Shown: positions 1 through 7,349, counted from the stretch's first letter. The stretch: 7,675 bases of DNA from Veillonella sp. (GCF_015058545.1 NZ_SVCB01000009.1:1-7675), one strand, 5' to 3'. Translations and numbers: made by a program. Notes: a model not told the origin generated them from the letters alone.

Positions 1-141
1 AAAGCCCCCGAGTAGGGGGCAGCCAGTGATAATAGAGTGGTTGTCAGATTACTCAAAGCCCTCTTTAGAGGGCAACCACTAGAGAAAGACCCTTATAGGG
101 TCAGAGCAAACCACCCGTTCTACGGGTGGTTATGATTTTTT
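1..141 (+). mobile_element. Hairpin-rich end of a probable IS200/IS605-type element (partial, runs off left edge)
   Basis: Four hairpins follow each other within 131 nt. Stem 4-9/15-20 is GCCCCC with GGGGGC. Stem 58-63/68-73 is GCCCTC with GAGGGC, enclosed by an 8-bp outer stem 36-43/73-80 (they share base 73). Stem 88-93/97-102 is GACCCT with AGGGTC. Stem 109-117/123-131 is AACCACCCG with CGGGTGGTT. No ORF covers the block. IS200/IS605 elements end in imperfect palindromes rather than terminal inverted repeats, and such a series of short GC-rich hairpins beyond the tnpA stop resembles Firmicutes IS200 ends as I remember them. The transposase itself is not in the window, so the assignment is by resemblance. 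Alternatives are a structured small RNA, a TnpB-associated RNA scaffold, or the structured 3' UTR of an unrelated gene. Confidence 0.42.
109..141 (+). terminator. Rho-independent terminator, + orientation
   Basis: A 9-bp perfect stem (109-117 with 123-131; loop TTCTA, whose ends can also pair) is followed after four bases by six T residues (136-141). It would end a rightward transcript entering from left of the window, matching an element gene encoded there. In the minus direction the same stem is followed only by TTTGCTCT-like sequence, so it could stop HipA-like kinase transcripts weakly at best. Confidence 0.62.
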
Positions 142-156
142 AAATTGTCACTTAAA

Positions 157-1404
157 TTATGTTTTTCGAAGCTGCTTATCCAATTCATCAACCCGTTTAA
201 TTAACGTCTTGATTAAATTAGGCACTTTACGTTCCAACACTTCAATAACTTCCCGACTCGTATCAACCGCCTCAAAGCGCGCCTTCACTTCAATTAATCT
301 TTTTTCAAAAATATCCGGCACTGCCGCTTTCAATGCAGCATGATCAATATCGTGAACCCCTGTTACATAAGTAAGTTCACGGTCATGAGTACCGTTTTCA
401 GCAAACGCCTTAGACAAATTATATGGTGCCGGCTGTGCTTCATAATCACCACTAAAAGAGTTATAGGCAAAAGTTCGGCCATTGTCAAAAATAGGCGCCA
501 AACCTATAAACTCAAGAGTCTCACTATTCCGTAAGATACCGAAATTCCCCCAATGACGATCATCGTTCATTGTCAGATAATCAATAATAATCATTTCTTC
601 CAGCTGCTTACGAATTTCATCCGTTACGGCACAACCATTTTGTCGTAGAAATTCCAAATAATTATCTAACCCATTTAAATGATTGGTTCGGGATTTTTCC
701 AATTGCCAAACCGGTATAAACTCGATGGATGCCGTCGTGAACGCATCACAAGCGGATACGACCGAGCCACCGAATGTTCCCAAACGATACAACACATGGT
801 TAAAACCCAGTACATCCAATAAATCGGAAACCACCGCTTCATTAAAAGGCTCCTGCACAAATGGTTGATTACCAGTTTTATATAAAACCGGCGATTCATC
901 GGTATGCAACCACATCTGCGGTAAAGTACCGTTATTCGAAGTATTCGGCGTATGACTATGAAACGAAATCAATGTTCTATCCCCAACCTGTTTTTTCAAA
1001 GTCGTCAATGATGAGATAAAAATCGAATCATCTTCAAATGAATTATCATAGAAATTCACATCCGCCCAAATTACTTTACTGTCGGCCGGTTTAATCCAAT
1101 AATGATCGGACACGCTAAGCATATAGGAGCGCAAGGATAGTTCAAGCGAGGAATCACTGTCAAAGTAATCCTTGATAGCACTGATATTAGGCCGCTCTTT
1201 AGGAATAACTCGATGATCTAAAAATTTATTCAAATTATATTCATAACCACGATAATTATCTATCATATTCGGTGGTGTATGGTCTTTATTCAGTATGGAT
1301 TCAAACTTTGCCCACATCTCATATTTATGAAACGTAAATTGAACACAGGGCACATCTTTATGCATTAATAAAAATGTGTTGCCTTTAAATTTATTATGCT
1401 TCAT
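157..1404 (-). CDS. HipA-like Ser/Thr protein kinase, no visible antitoxin partner
   Basis: This 415-aa protein has the kinase signature of the HipA C-terminal family. A catalytic loop reads NDDRHWGNFG at about 280-289, with D282 as probable catalytic base and N287 as metal ligand. The DFG-equivalent IFDNG follows at about 305-309, with D307 as metal ligand. Upstream, GTLPQMW (159-165), LYKTG (174-178, K176) and EPFNE (185-189) match conserved blocks of a Firmicutes HipA-like subfamily. The start is ATG at 1404: a strong AAAGGGGG lies seven bases before it, inside the longer reading frame that opens with TTG at 1425, so that upstream start is unlikely. Family members phosphorylate protein targets such as GltX in E. 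coli HipA; the target here is unknown. HipA toxins usually pair with an XRE-type HipB, but none adjoins this gene: gnd is upstream and the element-like end downstream. Several stretches look more AT-rich than gnd, suggesting acquisition. Toxin function is inferred. Confidence 0.85.
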   Translation of the reverse strand: MKHNKFKGNTFLLMHKDVPCVQFTFHKYEMWAKFESILNKDHTPPNMIDNYRGYEYNLNKFLDHRVIPKERPNISAIKDYFDSDSSLELSLRSYMLSVSDHYWIKPADSKVIWADVNFYDNSFEDDSIFISSLTTLKKQVGDRTLISFHSHTPNTSNNGTLPQMWLHTDESPVLYKTGNQPFVQEPFNEAVVSDLLDVLGFNHVLYRLGTFGGSVVSACDAFTTASIEFIPVWQLEKSRTNHLNGLDNYLEFLRQNGCAVTDEIRKQLEEMIIIDYLTMNDDRHWGNFGILRNSETLEFIGLAPIFDNGRTFAYNSFSGDYEAQPAPYNLSKAFAENGTHDRELTYVTGVHDIDHAALKAAVPDIFEKRLIEVKARFEAVDTSREVIEVLERKVPNLIKTLIKRVDELDKQLRKT

Positions 1405-1446
1405 GATGTGCCCCCTTTCGTGCAAATATTATTTAATTGGAACTAT

Positions 1447-1479
1447 CGCGTGCCTTAATACCACGCGTTTTTTATTTTT
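1447..1479 (+). terminator. Terminator-like hairpin between gnd and the HipA-like gene, + orientation
   Basis: CGCGTG (1447-1452) pairs with CACGCG (1462-1467) across a 9-nt loop and is followed by TTTTTTATTTTT (1468-1479), which runs into the gnd stop codon. The T-tract is on the + strand, while both neighbouring genes are on the minus strand. On the minus strand an A-tract precedes the hairpin and no T-run follows, so it is not a convincing end for gnd. It may stop rightward antisense transcription or be left over from an older gene arrangement. Confidence 0.42.
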
Positions 1480-2908
1480 ATTTCCCTTCCAATGCAGCTT
1501 CCCATTCGGTATGGAAAATACCGTCTTGATCAACACGTTCATACGTATGCGCACCGAAGAAGTCGCGCTGCGCCTGAATCATGTTAGCGGACAAGTTGGC
1601 ACGACGATAGCTGTCGTAGTAATCAAGGGATGCGGAGAATGCCGGAGTCGGAATACCGAAACGTTTCGCTTCGATAATAGCTTCACGCCATTTAGCCTGA
1701 TGCTGTTCGATGGCTTCGATGAAGAACGGATCGAGGAGCAAGTTGGAAAGTTCCGGATTGCGTTCGAACGCTTTTTTAATATCTTCCAAGAATACGGCAC
1801 GAATGATACAACCGCCGCGCCATAAGAGCGCCATATCGCCGAAGTTGATATTCCAGTTGTATTCTTTGGCCGCTGCTTTAATCAACGCAAAGCCCTGTGC
1901 GTAAGAACAGATTTTAGACGCATACAAGGCGGAATGAATAGCATCGATAAAGGCTTTTTTGTCGCCCTTATATTCCCCTTCAGGACCTTTAAGCATCTTA
2001 GCCGCTTCCACGCGTTCCGTTTTGTAAGCCGACATGCCACGCGCAAACACAGCTTCCGCGATAGTCGGAATCGGTACCCCTAAATCAAGAGCTTCCTGGC
2101 TCGTCCATTTACCGGTACCCTTTTGGCCCGCTTTATCAAGGATTTTTTCCAATAATGGTTCGCCCGTTTCTTTGTCGCGTACGCGCAAGATTTTAGACGT
2201 GATTTCGATTAAGTAAGAATCGAGTACGCCTTTATTCCATTCGGTGAACACTTCGGCCATTTCTTCGGCACTCATGTGAAGCAATTCTTTCATCATAAAG
2301 TACGCTTCGGAGATGAGCTGCATATCGCCGTATTCGATACCGTTGTGCACCATTTTTACATAGTGACCGGCGCCGTCATCACCAACATAGCTGCAGCAAG
2401 GACCGTCAGCCACCTGAGCGGCGATGGACGTAAAGATTTTTTCCACTTCCTTATAGGACGTTTCATTACCGCCCGGCATGAGGCTTGGACCGTTAAGAGC
2501 CCCTTCTTCCCCGCCGGATACGCCAACACCTAAGAAGCGGAAGCCTTTAGCTTCGAGCTCTTGGCTGCGACGACGAGTATCTTTGAAATACGAGTTACCG
2601 CCATCAATTAAGATGTCGCCTTTATCCAAATATGGCAAGAATGCTTCAATCATGTCATCTACCGGTTGGCCCGCTTTTACGAGGAACATGATTTTGCGAG
2701 GTTTAGCAAGCATGTTAACGAGCTCTTCAGGACTGTGAGCACCGCCGATATCGCCTTCGTGACCGAATTTTTGCAAAAACTCATCCGTTTTCTGCGGCGT
2801 ACGGTTATAAACAGCAATGCTGAAACCTTTGTGTGCCACATTACGCGCTAAGTTCTGACCCATAACGGCCAAACCGACTAAACCGAATTTATATGTCTTA
2901 TTTTCCAT
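1478..2908 (-). CDS. gnd: 6-phosphogluconate dehydrogenase, decarboxylating
   Basis: It catalyses oxidative decarboxylation of 6-phosphogluconate to ribulose 5-phosphate with NADP+, in the cytosolic pentose phosphate pathway. At 476 aa it is full length for the long (E. coli-like) form. The N-terminal Rossmann fold shows GLAVMGQNLARN (12-23), then NRT at 35-37 after the second strand, as in NADP-dependent members. IDGGNSYFKDT (101-111) and SGGEEGA (131-137) form the substrate site. The catalytic Lys is K185 in HYVKMVHNGIEYGD (182-195), with H188, N189 and E192 also expected at the active site. KGTGKWT and LWRGGCIIRA follow in the helical domain, and the tail keeps the conserved HTEWE. The start ATG at 2908 has GAGGAG seven bases upstream, inside the last codons of the preceding nuclease gene. 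The two frames overlap by 11 nt, so translation is probably coupled. No clear minus-strand terminator follows. Confidence 0.98.
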   Translation of the reverse strand: MENKTYKFGLVGLAVMGQNLARNVAHKGFSIAVYNRTPQKTDEFLQKFGHEGDIGGAHSPEELVNMLAKPRKIMFLVKAGQPVDDMIEAFLPYLDKGDILIDGGNSYFKDTRRRSQELEAKGFRFLGVGVSGGEEGALNGPSLMPGGNETSYKEVEKIFTSIAAQVADGPCCSYVGDDGAGHYVKMVHNGIEYGDMQLISEAYFMMKELLHMSAEEMAEVFTEWNKGVLDSYLIEITSKILRVRDKETGEPLLEKILDKAGQKGTGKWTSQEALDLGVPIPTIAEAVFARGMSAYKTERVEAAKMLKGPEGEYKGDKKAFIDAIHSALYASKICSYAQGFALIKAAAKEYNWNINFGDMALLWRGGCIIRAVFLEDIKKAFERNPELSNLLLDPFFIEAIEQHQAKWREAIIEAKRFGIPTPAFSASLDYYDSYRRANLSANMIQAQRDFFGAHTYERVDQDGIFHTEWEAALEGK

Positions 2909-4718
2909 ATTTCGTCTCCTCTGCCACAGCCAGCCAGGCGTCCTGTTGTTGCGCCAGCTGCTGTGCTTTTTTTATAACTCTTACAAACGCAGGGGGAATA
3001 TCCTCCCGCTCTTTTATATTATACGCAATACACTTGCCGATAGTAATTCCTTTTTGAAAAAACAACCAACTGAAGTAATACACTTCCAAGAGGTGTTCTT
3101 CCCGATTCGGAATTGAATTTAATTTGCGTTCGTGAAACGCCCGGTTCACCAGACCCTGAAGGGACTCATTTTGCGACTTGGCGTACTTAATCAGCTTATC
3201 CACCCCTTGAGTGATGGCTTTTTTGGACACCAGCTGCGAACCGCCTTCAAGACTGACTACCATGCGCACAATGTTATCCAAAACGGACCGTTGGCGCCGG
3301 CGAATCAAGTGACTGACCAAATCATATTCATAGCAAATTGTATCCGTGAAATATACTTGCTTTTTGCCCGCCCGTACGTCGGTACGCACATCCCTATCAT
3401 ATAGGGCGATGACGGGAATGTCAAAACGATTAAATAATTCAGCCAATCGGCTGATAGACCCTTGGCCGCGGGCATTGATAAGCCCGATGCCGTAAAAGTC
3501 GAGCGGAATACCGAGCGTTTTGGCAAACTGCCGAAAACTACTGTACTCCGTTTCGCCCTCTACTATCATAACACAACGTGTATAGAGTGCCTCTTTGACC
3601 GCGGAAAAATAAGCAATCAAATGTTCTTCCGCCTCCGACGACACTTCAAAGGTCACCCCGCAGGCAATCTTCAAGGAGCCCGACGGCTGACGATAAAAGC
3701 GAATAATCTGCCGATAATCATCGGACAAGACTTCCGCCGAATGCGTAACGATAAAGACCTGGCCTAAAATACCATCAATGCCGAACACATCTTTTAAAAT
3801 GCGCAAAAATCCAATATTCTCATTGGCCATCATTTCTTTAAAATAATCCACCATAGCCCGCTGCATGAGTGGGTTCAAATGGGTTTCCACTTCATCGAGG
3901 CTGATAGCCAGCGGTAAATACCGTTTTCCCTTCATCACGACAATACGCGACTCCAGGCGATTTTGTTTTTTCAAACGAAAAATCTTCTGCACCAAGCGAA
4001 ATACCACCATGGCCACGAGGCGCAGTGCATCAGGCGTATAAAAGCCGGCATAACGCTCGCTCTTATCGATTTTCGTATGCGTCATGGAGCCCCGTTCCAT
4101 AAGTGGCCATTGCGTCAGCTGAGCCAATACAATAATCATGTAAATCGGCAAATGAGGCATGACCATTTGAAACTGCCGAATGCGCAGCGCAATGAGCGAC
4201 ATCGACTTCGTAACGGGCGAATCTTTTTTACAAATCGCCACATCGAGGGCCTCGCCCAACAAATCACGGAGCTCTTCGTAAAAGGACTCCTCCTTTGTGT
4301 CGAAAGAATAAATGCCAATATCCTTCAAGGCAAAATAGGCCATGTAAGTGAGCGTTTTAAGCGGTACCGAACGCCGTGCCGTCGTAGTCAACACCTCATA
4401 CAGGCGCGGCTTCGTCGCCACATTCACCTGCTCCCACTCGAGCAGAATACGACCGTTTTTAACCGCCTTAATCAATAAGGGAGGCAACTCTTCGTGCGGC
4501 GTCACCACGATTTCAAGGCGAACCTTGACGGGTTTTACGATATCGAAAAAATCCCCTTCCACCAGCCTTCTGCCGGATGTCATGATCTGAATCAAGGCCA
4601 ACAAATTAGACTTCCCAATCGAGTTTTCACCAATCAGATAATTACAATGCTCGTGAAAACTCAACTTCGTTTGATTCAAATTACGAAAATTCTCAATTTC
4701 TAAAGTTGCTAAGTACAT
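2898..4718 (-). CDS. OLD-family ATP-dependent endonuclease (ABC-type ATPase plus TOPRIM)
   Basis: A 606-aa two-domain protein. The N-terminal SMC/ABC-like ATPase opens with LEIENFRNL and has Walker A GENSIGKS (30-37). Walker B is LAISLDEVETHLNP (270-283; D275, E276), followed by an H-loop VTHS with H326. A clear ABC signature is not visible; YTPDALRL (227-234) lies where it should be. The C-terminal TOPRIM nuclease domain has VEGETE (386-391, metal-binding E387) and YDRD (440-443, D441 and D443). This order defines the OLD family, named for the P2 phage Old exclusion protein and including GajA of the Gabija defence system. No GajB/UvrD-like helicase adjoins it, so class 1 (standalone) fits best. 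Start ATG at 4718 has AAGGTAGG about seven bases upstream. It overlaps gnd by 11 nt at its 3' end. Nuclease activity is well supported by motifs; a phage-defence role is inferred, and DNA repair is the alternative. Confidence 0.9.
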   Translation of the reverse strand: MYLATLEIENFRNLNQTKLSFHEHCNYLIGENSIGKSNLLALIQIMTSGRRLVEGDFFDIVKPVKVRLEIVVTPHEELPPLLIKAVKNGRILLEWEQVNVATKPRLYEVLTTTARRSVPLKTLTYMAYFALKDIGIYSFDTKEESFYEELRDLLGEALDVAICKKDSPVTKSMSLIALRIRQFQMVMPHLPIYMIIVLAQLTQWPLMERGSMTHTKIDKSERYAGFYTPDALRLVAMVVFRLVQKIFRLKKQNRLESRIVVMKGKRYLPLAISLDEVETHLNPLMQRAMVDYFKEMMANENIGFLRILKDVFGIDGILGQVFIVTHSAEVLSDDYRQIIRFYRQPSGSLKIACGVTFEVSSEAEEHLIAYFSAVKEALYTRCVMIVEGETEYSSFRQFAKTLGIPLDFYGIGLINARGQGSISRLAELFNRFDIPVIALYDRDVRTDVRAGKKQVYFTDTICYEYDLVSHLIRRRQRSVLDNIVRMVVSLEGGSQLVSKKAITQGVDKLIKYAKSQNESLQGLVNRAFHERKLNSIPNREEHLLEVYYFSWLFFQKGITIGKCIAYNIKEREDIPPAFVRVIKKAQQLAQQQDAWLAVAEETKYGK

Positions 4719-4740
4719 ATCGGCACCTACCTTTGTTAGG

Positions 4741-4855
4741 GCTTATACTTTGACGTGTTGCTCATTTAGCCAAGCTTAGAGTTTACACTTTGACGCGTTA
4801 CTCCGTCAGCCAAGCTTAGAGCCTACACTTTGACGTGTTGCTCTTTTAAACGAGC
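4741..4855. repeat. 40-bp tandem repeat, about 2.8 copies, spanning the transporter stop codon
   Basis: Copies begin at 4741, 4781 and 4821 with an exact 40-nt period. Copies 1 and 2 match at 33 of 40 positions by my count. The first 23 positions of copy 3 match copy 1 at 21 and copy 2 at 19; beyond that copy 3 decays to about 4855. Copy 3 is the 3' coding end of the EamA-type gene, with its TAG at 4823-4825. Copies 1 and 2 lie beyond the stop, in the gap before the nuclease gene. Both carry an AAGCTT core. Confidence 0.9.
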
Positions 4856-5677
4856 AATCATAACCGATGCGACAAACATCATAATACCGGCCAAGACCGT
4901 CATCCACGATAAGGTTTCGTCAAAAATTACAAAGCCCCACATGGCATTGAAGAATACGCCGATATATTGTAAAAATTGTGCCACAACCGCATTGGTTGCC
5001 ACAAATGCACCGGTCAGGAAGAATTGGGCAAACACGGAAATCCCGCCGATAATACCAAGGATTACCCATTGCCGCAAATCAGGCCATACAAAATCAGGTC
5101 CCATCAAGAGACCACCGACAATCATGGTGGTCACTAAGAAATAAAACATAATCTCATAATTACTGTGATGCCCCACTTGGCTGAGCTTGCGAATCGTAGT
5201 ATAGGCAGCGGCCGCAAAGGCAGCACCGGCGATGGCGTAAAGCGAATACCAGTGGAACTCACTGAACGACCACGGCTTAATCATGAGGCAAACAGCCGCA
5301 AAAATCAAAATCAGCCATTTACCGGCCCCTTTCGGAACCGACTCTTTCAAATAGAGTGTGCTGAAAATAAACACGAATATGCCGGACAACTGGAATAAAA
5401 TCGCCGCATCGGCCAACTTCATGTACGCCAGGGCAATGAAGTTGCACAAGTTGCCTAAACCGCCAAAAATCCCGCGAACGGTGAGCATCCCACGGTTTTC
5501 AGTCGAAAAGGCAATACCCTTGACGCGCATGTAAGCGAGGACCGCCACCGTGCCGATGAGGCCGCGGAAGAAGGTAATCTCCGCAGCCGGCATGGCTTGC
5601 CCCAGCATTTTTACAAATAAATTCATGATACTGAACGCCAAAGCTGACGCAATGGCATAGAAAAAAGCTTGTCTCAC
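4823..5677 (-). CDS. EamA/DMT-superfamily transporter (RhaT/YddG type), substrate unknown
   Basis: A 284-aa integral inner-membrane protein with about ten hydrophobic segments, roughly 4-24, 33-51, 68-88, 90-110, 120-135, 145-162, 175-192, 203-222, 227-250 and 258-276. These form two five-helix EamA repeats. ITFFRGLIG (34-42) and LQYIGVFFNAMWGFVIFDE (236-254) match conserved positions of the two halves. DMT proteins of this size export or exchange metabolites, often amino acids. The nearby threonine synthase makes an amino-acid substrate tempting, but nothing in the sequence identifies it. The start is GTG at 5677: the frame is closed by a stop shortly upstream, and the next ATG (codon 18) would remove most of helix 1. 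The Shine-Dalgarno is weak (AAGAAAG region), suggesting modest translation. The 3' end is duplicated downstream as a 40-bp repeat. No terminator separates it from the nuclease gene 104 nt on. Confidence 0.9.
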   Translation of the reverse strand: MRQAFFYAIASALAFSIMNLFVKMLGQAMPAAEITFFRGLIGTVAVLAYMRVKGIAFSTENRGMLTVRGIFGGLGNLCNFIALAYMKLADAAILFQLSGIFVFIFSTLYLKESVPKGAGKWLILIFAAVCLMIKPWSFSEFHWYSLYAIAGAAFAAAAYTTIRKLSQVGHHSNYEIMFYFLVTTMIVGGLLMGPDFVWPDLRQWVILGIIGGISVFAQFFLTGAFVATNAVVAQFLQYIGVFFNAMWGFVIFDETLSWMTVLAGIMMFVASVMIARLKEQHVKV

Positions 5678-5780
5678 GTTGTCACTACTTTCTTAATGTA
5701 TTACTAATATTTTGATTGCTATATAGTATCAACCAACAACTTATATCGTTAATAAGTAGGATCGTCTGACTCAATATAGC

Positions 5781-7280
5781 TTATTTTTTAAAAGTATCGA
5801 CAAAAGCAAGAATTTCTTTGCCCATTGATTCTTTATCAATGACTTTGGTAAAACGTAATTCCTTCGCCTGCAAAGCAGCCAGTTGTTTCGGGAACGCCAC
5901 GCCCGTCACCGCACTGATGTGCTCAAGACTTTCATATGGCGTATCACCGGTCTGAATTTCGAGGGCTTCGCAAATCGGATTCGGGAACTTGAACGGATGG
6001 GCCGTTGCGGCAATCACCGTATGACGACCGCCATCTTCCGGATGCGCCTGCAATTCCTTCATGTAAGCACCCATGGCCACCGCAGTATGCGGATCCAATA
6101 AGTAACCGTAGGAATTATAAACCTGTGCAATGACCGCTTTCGTTTCTTCATCGGAAACGAATTGACCGCTAAATTCCTTCTGAATGCGCTGTAACTCTTC
6201 TTCAGATACCGACAAGGAACCGTTGGCTTTCAAATCCTTCATGCGACGGTTCGTTACTTCGTAATCCTCGCCGCTCACATAATATAAGAAACGTTCAAAG
6301 TTGGAACTTTCCAAAATATCCATGGACGGTGAAATGGTCGTGTAGAATTCACGCTTCATATCGTACGTGCCGGTTTTGAAAAAGTCCGTCAACACATTAT
6401 TGCGGTTGGAGGCACAAATCAACTTGCCGATTGGCACACCCATCTTTTTCGCATAATAAGCGGCCAAAATATTGCCAAAATTACCGGTAGGCACCACCAC
6501 ATTAAACGCTTCATCACGATGAATAGCACCTTGATTTACGAGCTCTGCATAGGCCACCACGTAGTAAACCACCTGCGGTGCCAAACGACCGATATTAATG
6601 GAATTGGCACTGGAGAAACGAACGCCCTTAGCCGCCACTTTTTCAGCCATCGACTCATCCACAAAGAGACGTTTTAAAAATTGCTGCGCATCGTCAAAGT
6701 TGCCGCGAATAGCCGTTACATTGACATTATCGCCCTCTTGTTTCTGCATCTGTTCCTGCTGCATCGGACTCACCCCATCGGTCGGATAAAAGACCTGAAT
6801 GTGAGTGCCCGGCACATCTTTGAAACCTTCTAACGCTGCTTTACCCGTATCACCGGAAGTGGCCGTCAAAATAAGCACCTCATCTGTTTCCTTTTCCGCT
6901 TCTTTGGCGGCTACCAACAAATACGGGAACAAGGACAAGGCCATATCCTTAAACGCCTGCGTACGTCCGTGGAACAATTCAAGCACCGATAAACGTTCCA
7001 ACAAAGAATGCAACGGTGCAATTTCAGGCGTACTGAAATTCGCTTTGCTATACGCCGACGCAATCATGGAACGCAATTCCGCTTCATCAAAAGTTGTGAA
7101 AAGATTTTTTAATACGGTATACGCAATGTCCTCGTAGGATTTCTCCGCCACCATGTCATAAGTCAGACAGCGTTCCGGAAATAAGGCCGGCACATATAGA
7201 CCCCCGTCACTTGCCAAGCCATGGAGCAATGCATACGTTTCACTTACCGTTTCTTCACTTCGTGTACTTCGATACTTCAT
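5781..7280 (-). CDS. thrC: Threonine synthase
   Basis: It converts O-phospho-L-homoserine to L-threonine and phosphate, the last step of threonine synthesis, as a cytosolic PLP enzyme (fold type II). The 499-aa protein fits the longer ThrC form found in many Bacillota and fungi. Visible signatures are the N-terminal SDGGLYVP (24-31), the PLP lysine motif ELFHGRTQAFKD (101-112; K111 should form the Schiff base), TATSGDTGKA (139-148), and the phosphate-binding PTGNFGN (264-270) followed by NRNNVLTDFF. An Arg occupies the position that is often Pro in the HGPT motif. This seems tolerated, since the rest of the site is intact. ATG at 7280 has GAGGG seven bases upstream. A TATAAT lies about 70 nt upstream of the start. 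No hom or thrB gene is adjacent, so it appears separated from the rest of the pathway. No T-box signature was found in its leader. Confidence 0.97.
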   Translation of the reverse strand: MKYRSTRSEETVSETYALLHGLASDGGLYVPALFPERCLTYDMVAEKSYEDIAYTVLKNLFTTFDEAELRSMIASAYSKANFSTPEIAPLHSLLERLSVLELFHGRTQAFKDMALSLFPYLLVAAKEAEKETDEVLILTATSGDTGKAALEGFKDVPGTHIQVFYPTDGVSPMQQEQMQKQEGDNVNVTAIRGNFDDAQQFLKRLFVDESMAEKVAAKGVRFSSANSINIGRLAPQVVYYVVAYAELVNQGAIHRDEAFNVVVPTGNFGNILAAYYAKKMGVPIGKLICASNRNNVLTDFFKTGTYDMKREFYTTISPSMDILESSNFERFLYYVSGEDYEVTNRRMKDLKANGSLSVSEEELQRIQKEFSGQFVSDEETKAVIAQVYNSYGYLLDPHTAVAMGAYMKELQAHPEDGGRHTVIAATAHPFKFPNPICEALEIQTGDTPYESLEHISAVTGVAFPKQLAALQAKELRFTKVIDKESMGKEILAFVDTFKK

Positions 7281-7315
7281 CTCTCTACCCTCATACTTCT
7301 ACTAATCTAAAATAA

Positions 7316-7336
7316 TAATAGAAAATTTTCCTATTA
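7316..7336 (-). promoter_or_regulatory. Near-palindrome in the thrC leader
   Basis: Twenty-one bases read as an almost perfect inverted repeat: TAATAG at one end and its complement at the other, then one G-T wobble and an AAAATTTT centre. It lies between the thrC -10 box and its Shine-Dalgarno. It could be a leader hairpin or an operator; AT-rich palindromes also arise by chance. Confidence 0.25.
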
Positions 7337-7349
7337 CTTCTTTCAATTA

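Noticed and set aside
1405..1425. TTG start at 1425 for the HipA-like kinase
   Set aside because: The strong Shine-Dalgarno would then lie inside the coding region; ATG at 1404 is correctly spaced from it.
1376..1825. A 149-codon + strand frame over the end of gnd
   Set aside because: It lies opposite clearly conserved gnd sequence, shows no recognisable motif, and has the low-complexity start typical of a shadow frame.
3963..4478. A 171-codon + strand frame inside the OLD nuclease gene
   Set aside because: The His/Arg-rich composition is that expected from the complementary strand of the real gene, which has intact motifs on both sides of this stretch.
4719..4822. CRISPR-like array
   Set aside because: The 40-bp units are directly adjacent with no spacers, only two to three copies exist, and they derive from the transporter gene end.
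5678..5780. Promoter or terminator between thrC and the transporter
   Set aside because: The best promoter (TTAACG, 18 nt, TACTAT) matches only four of six bases in each box, and the ACTTAT/ATAAGT stem at 5740-5758 is short, AT-rich and lacks a T-run, so neither was annotated.
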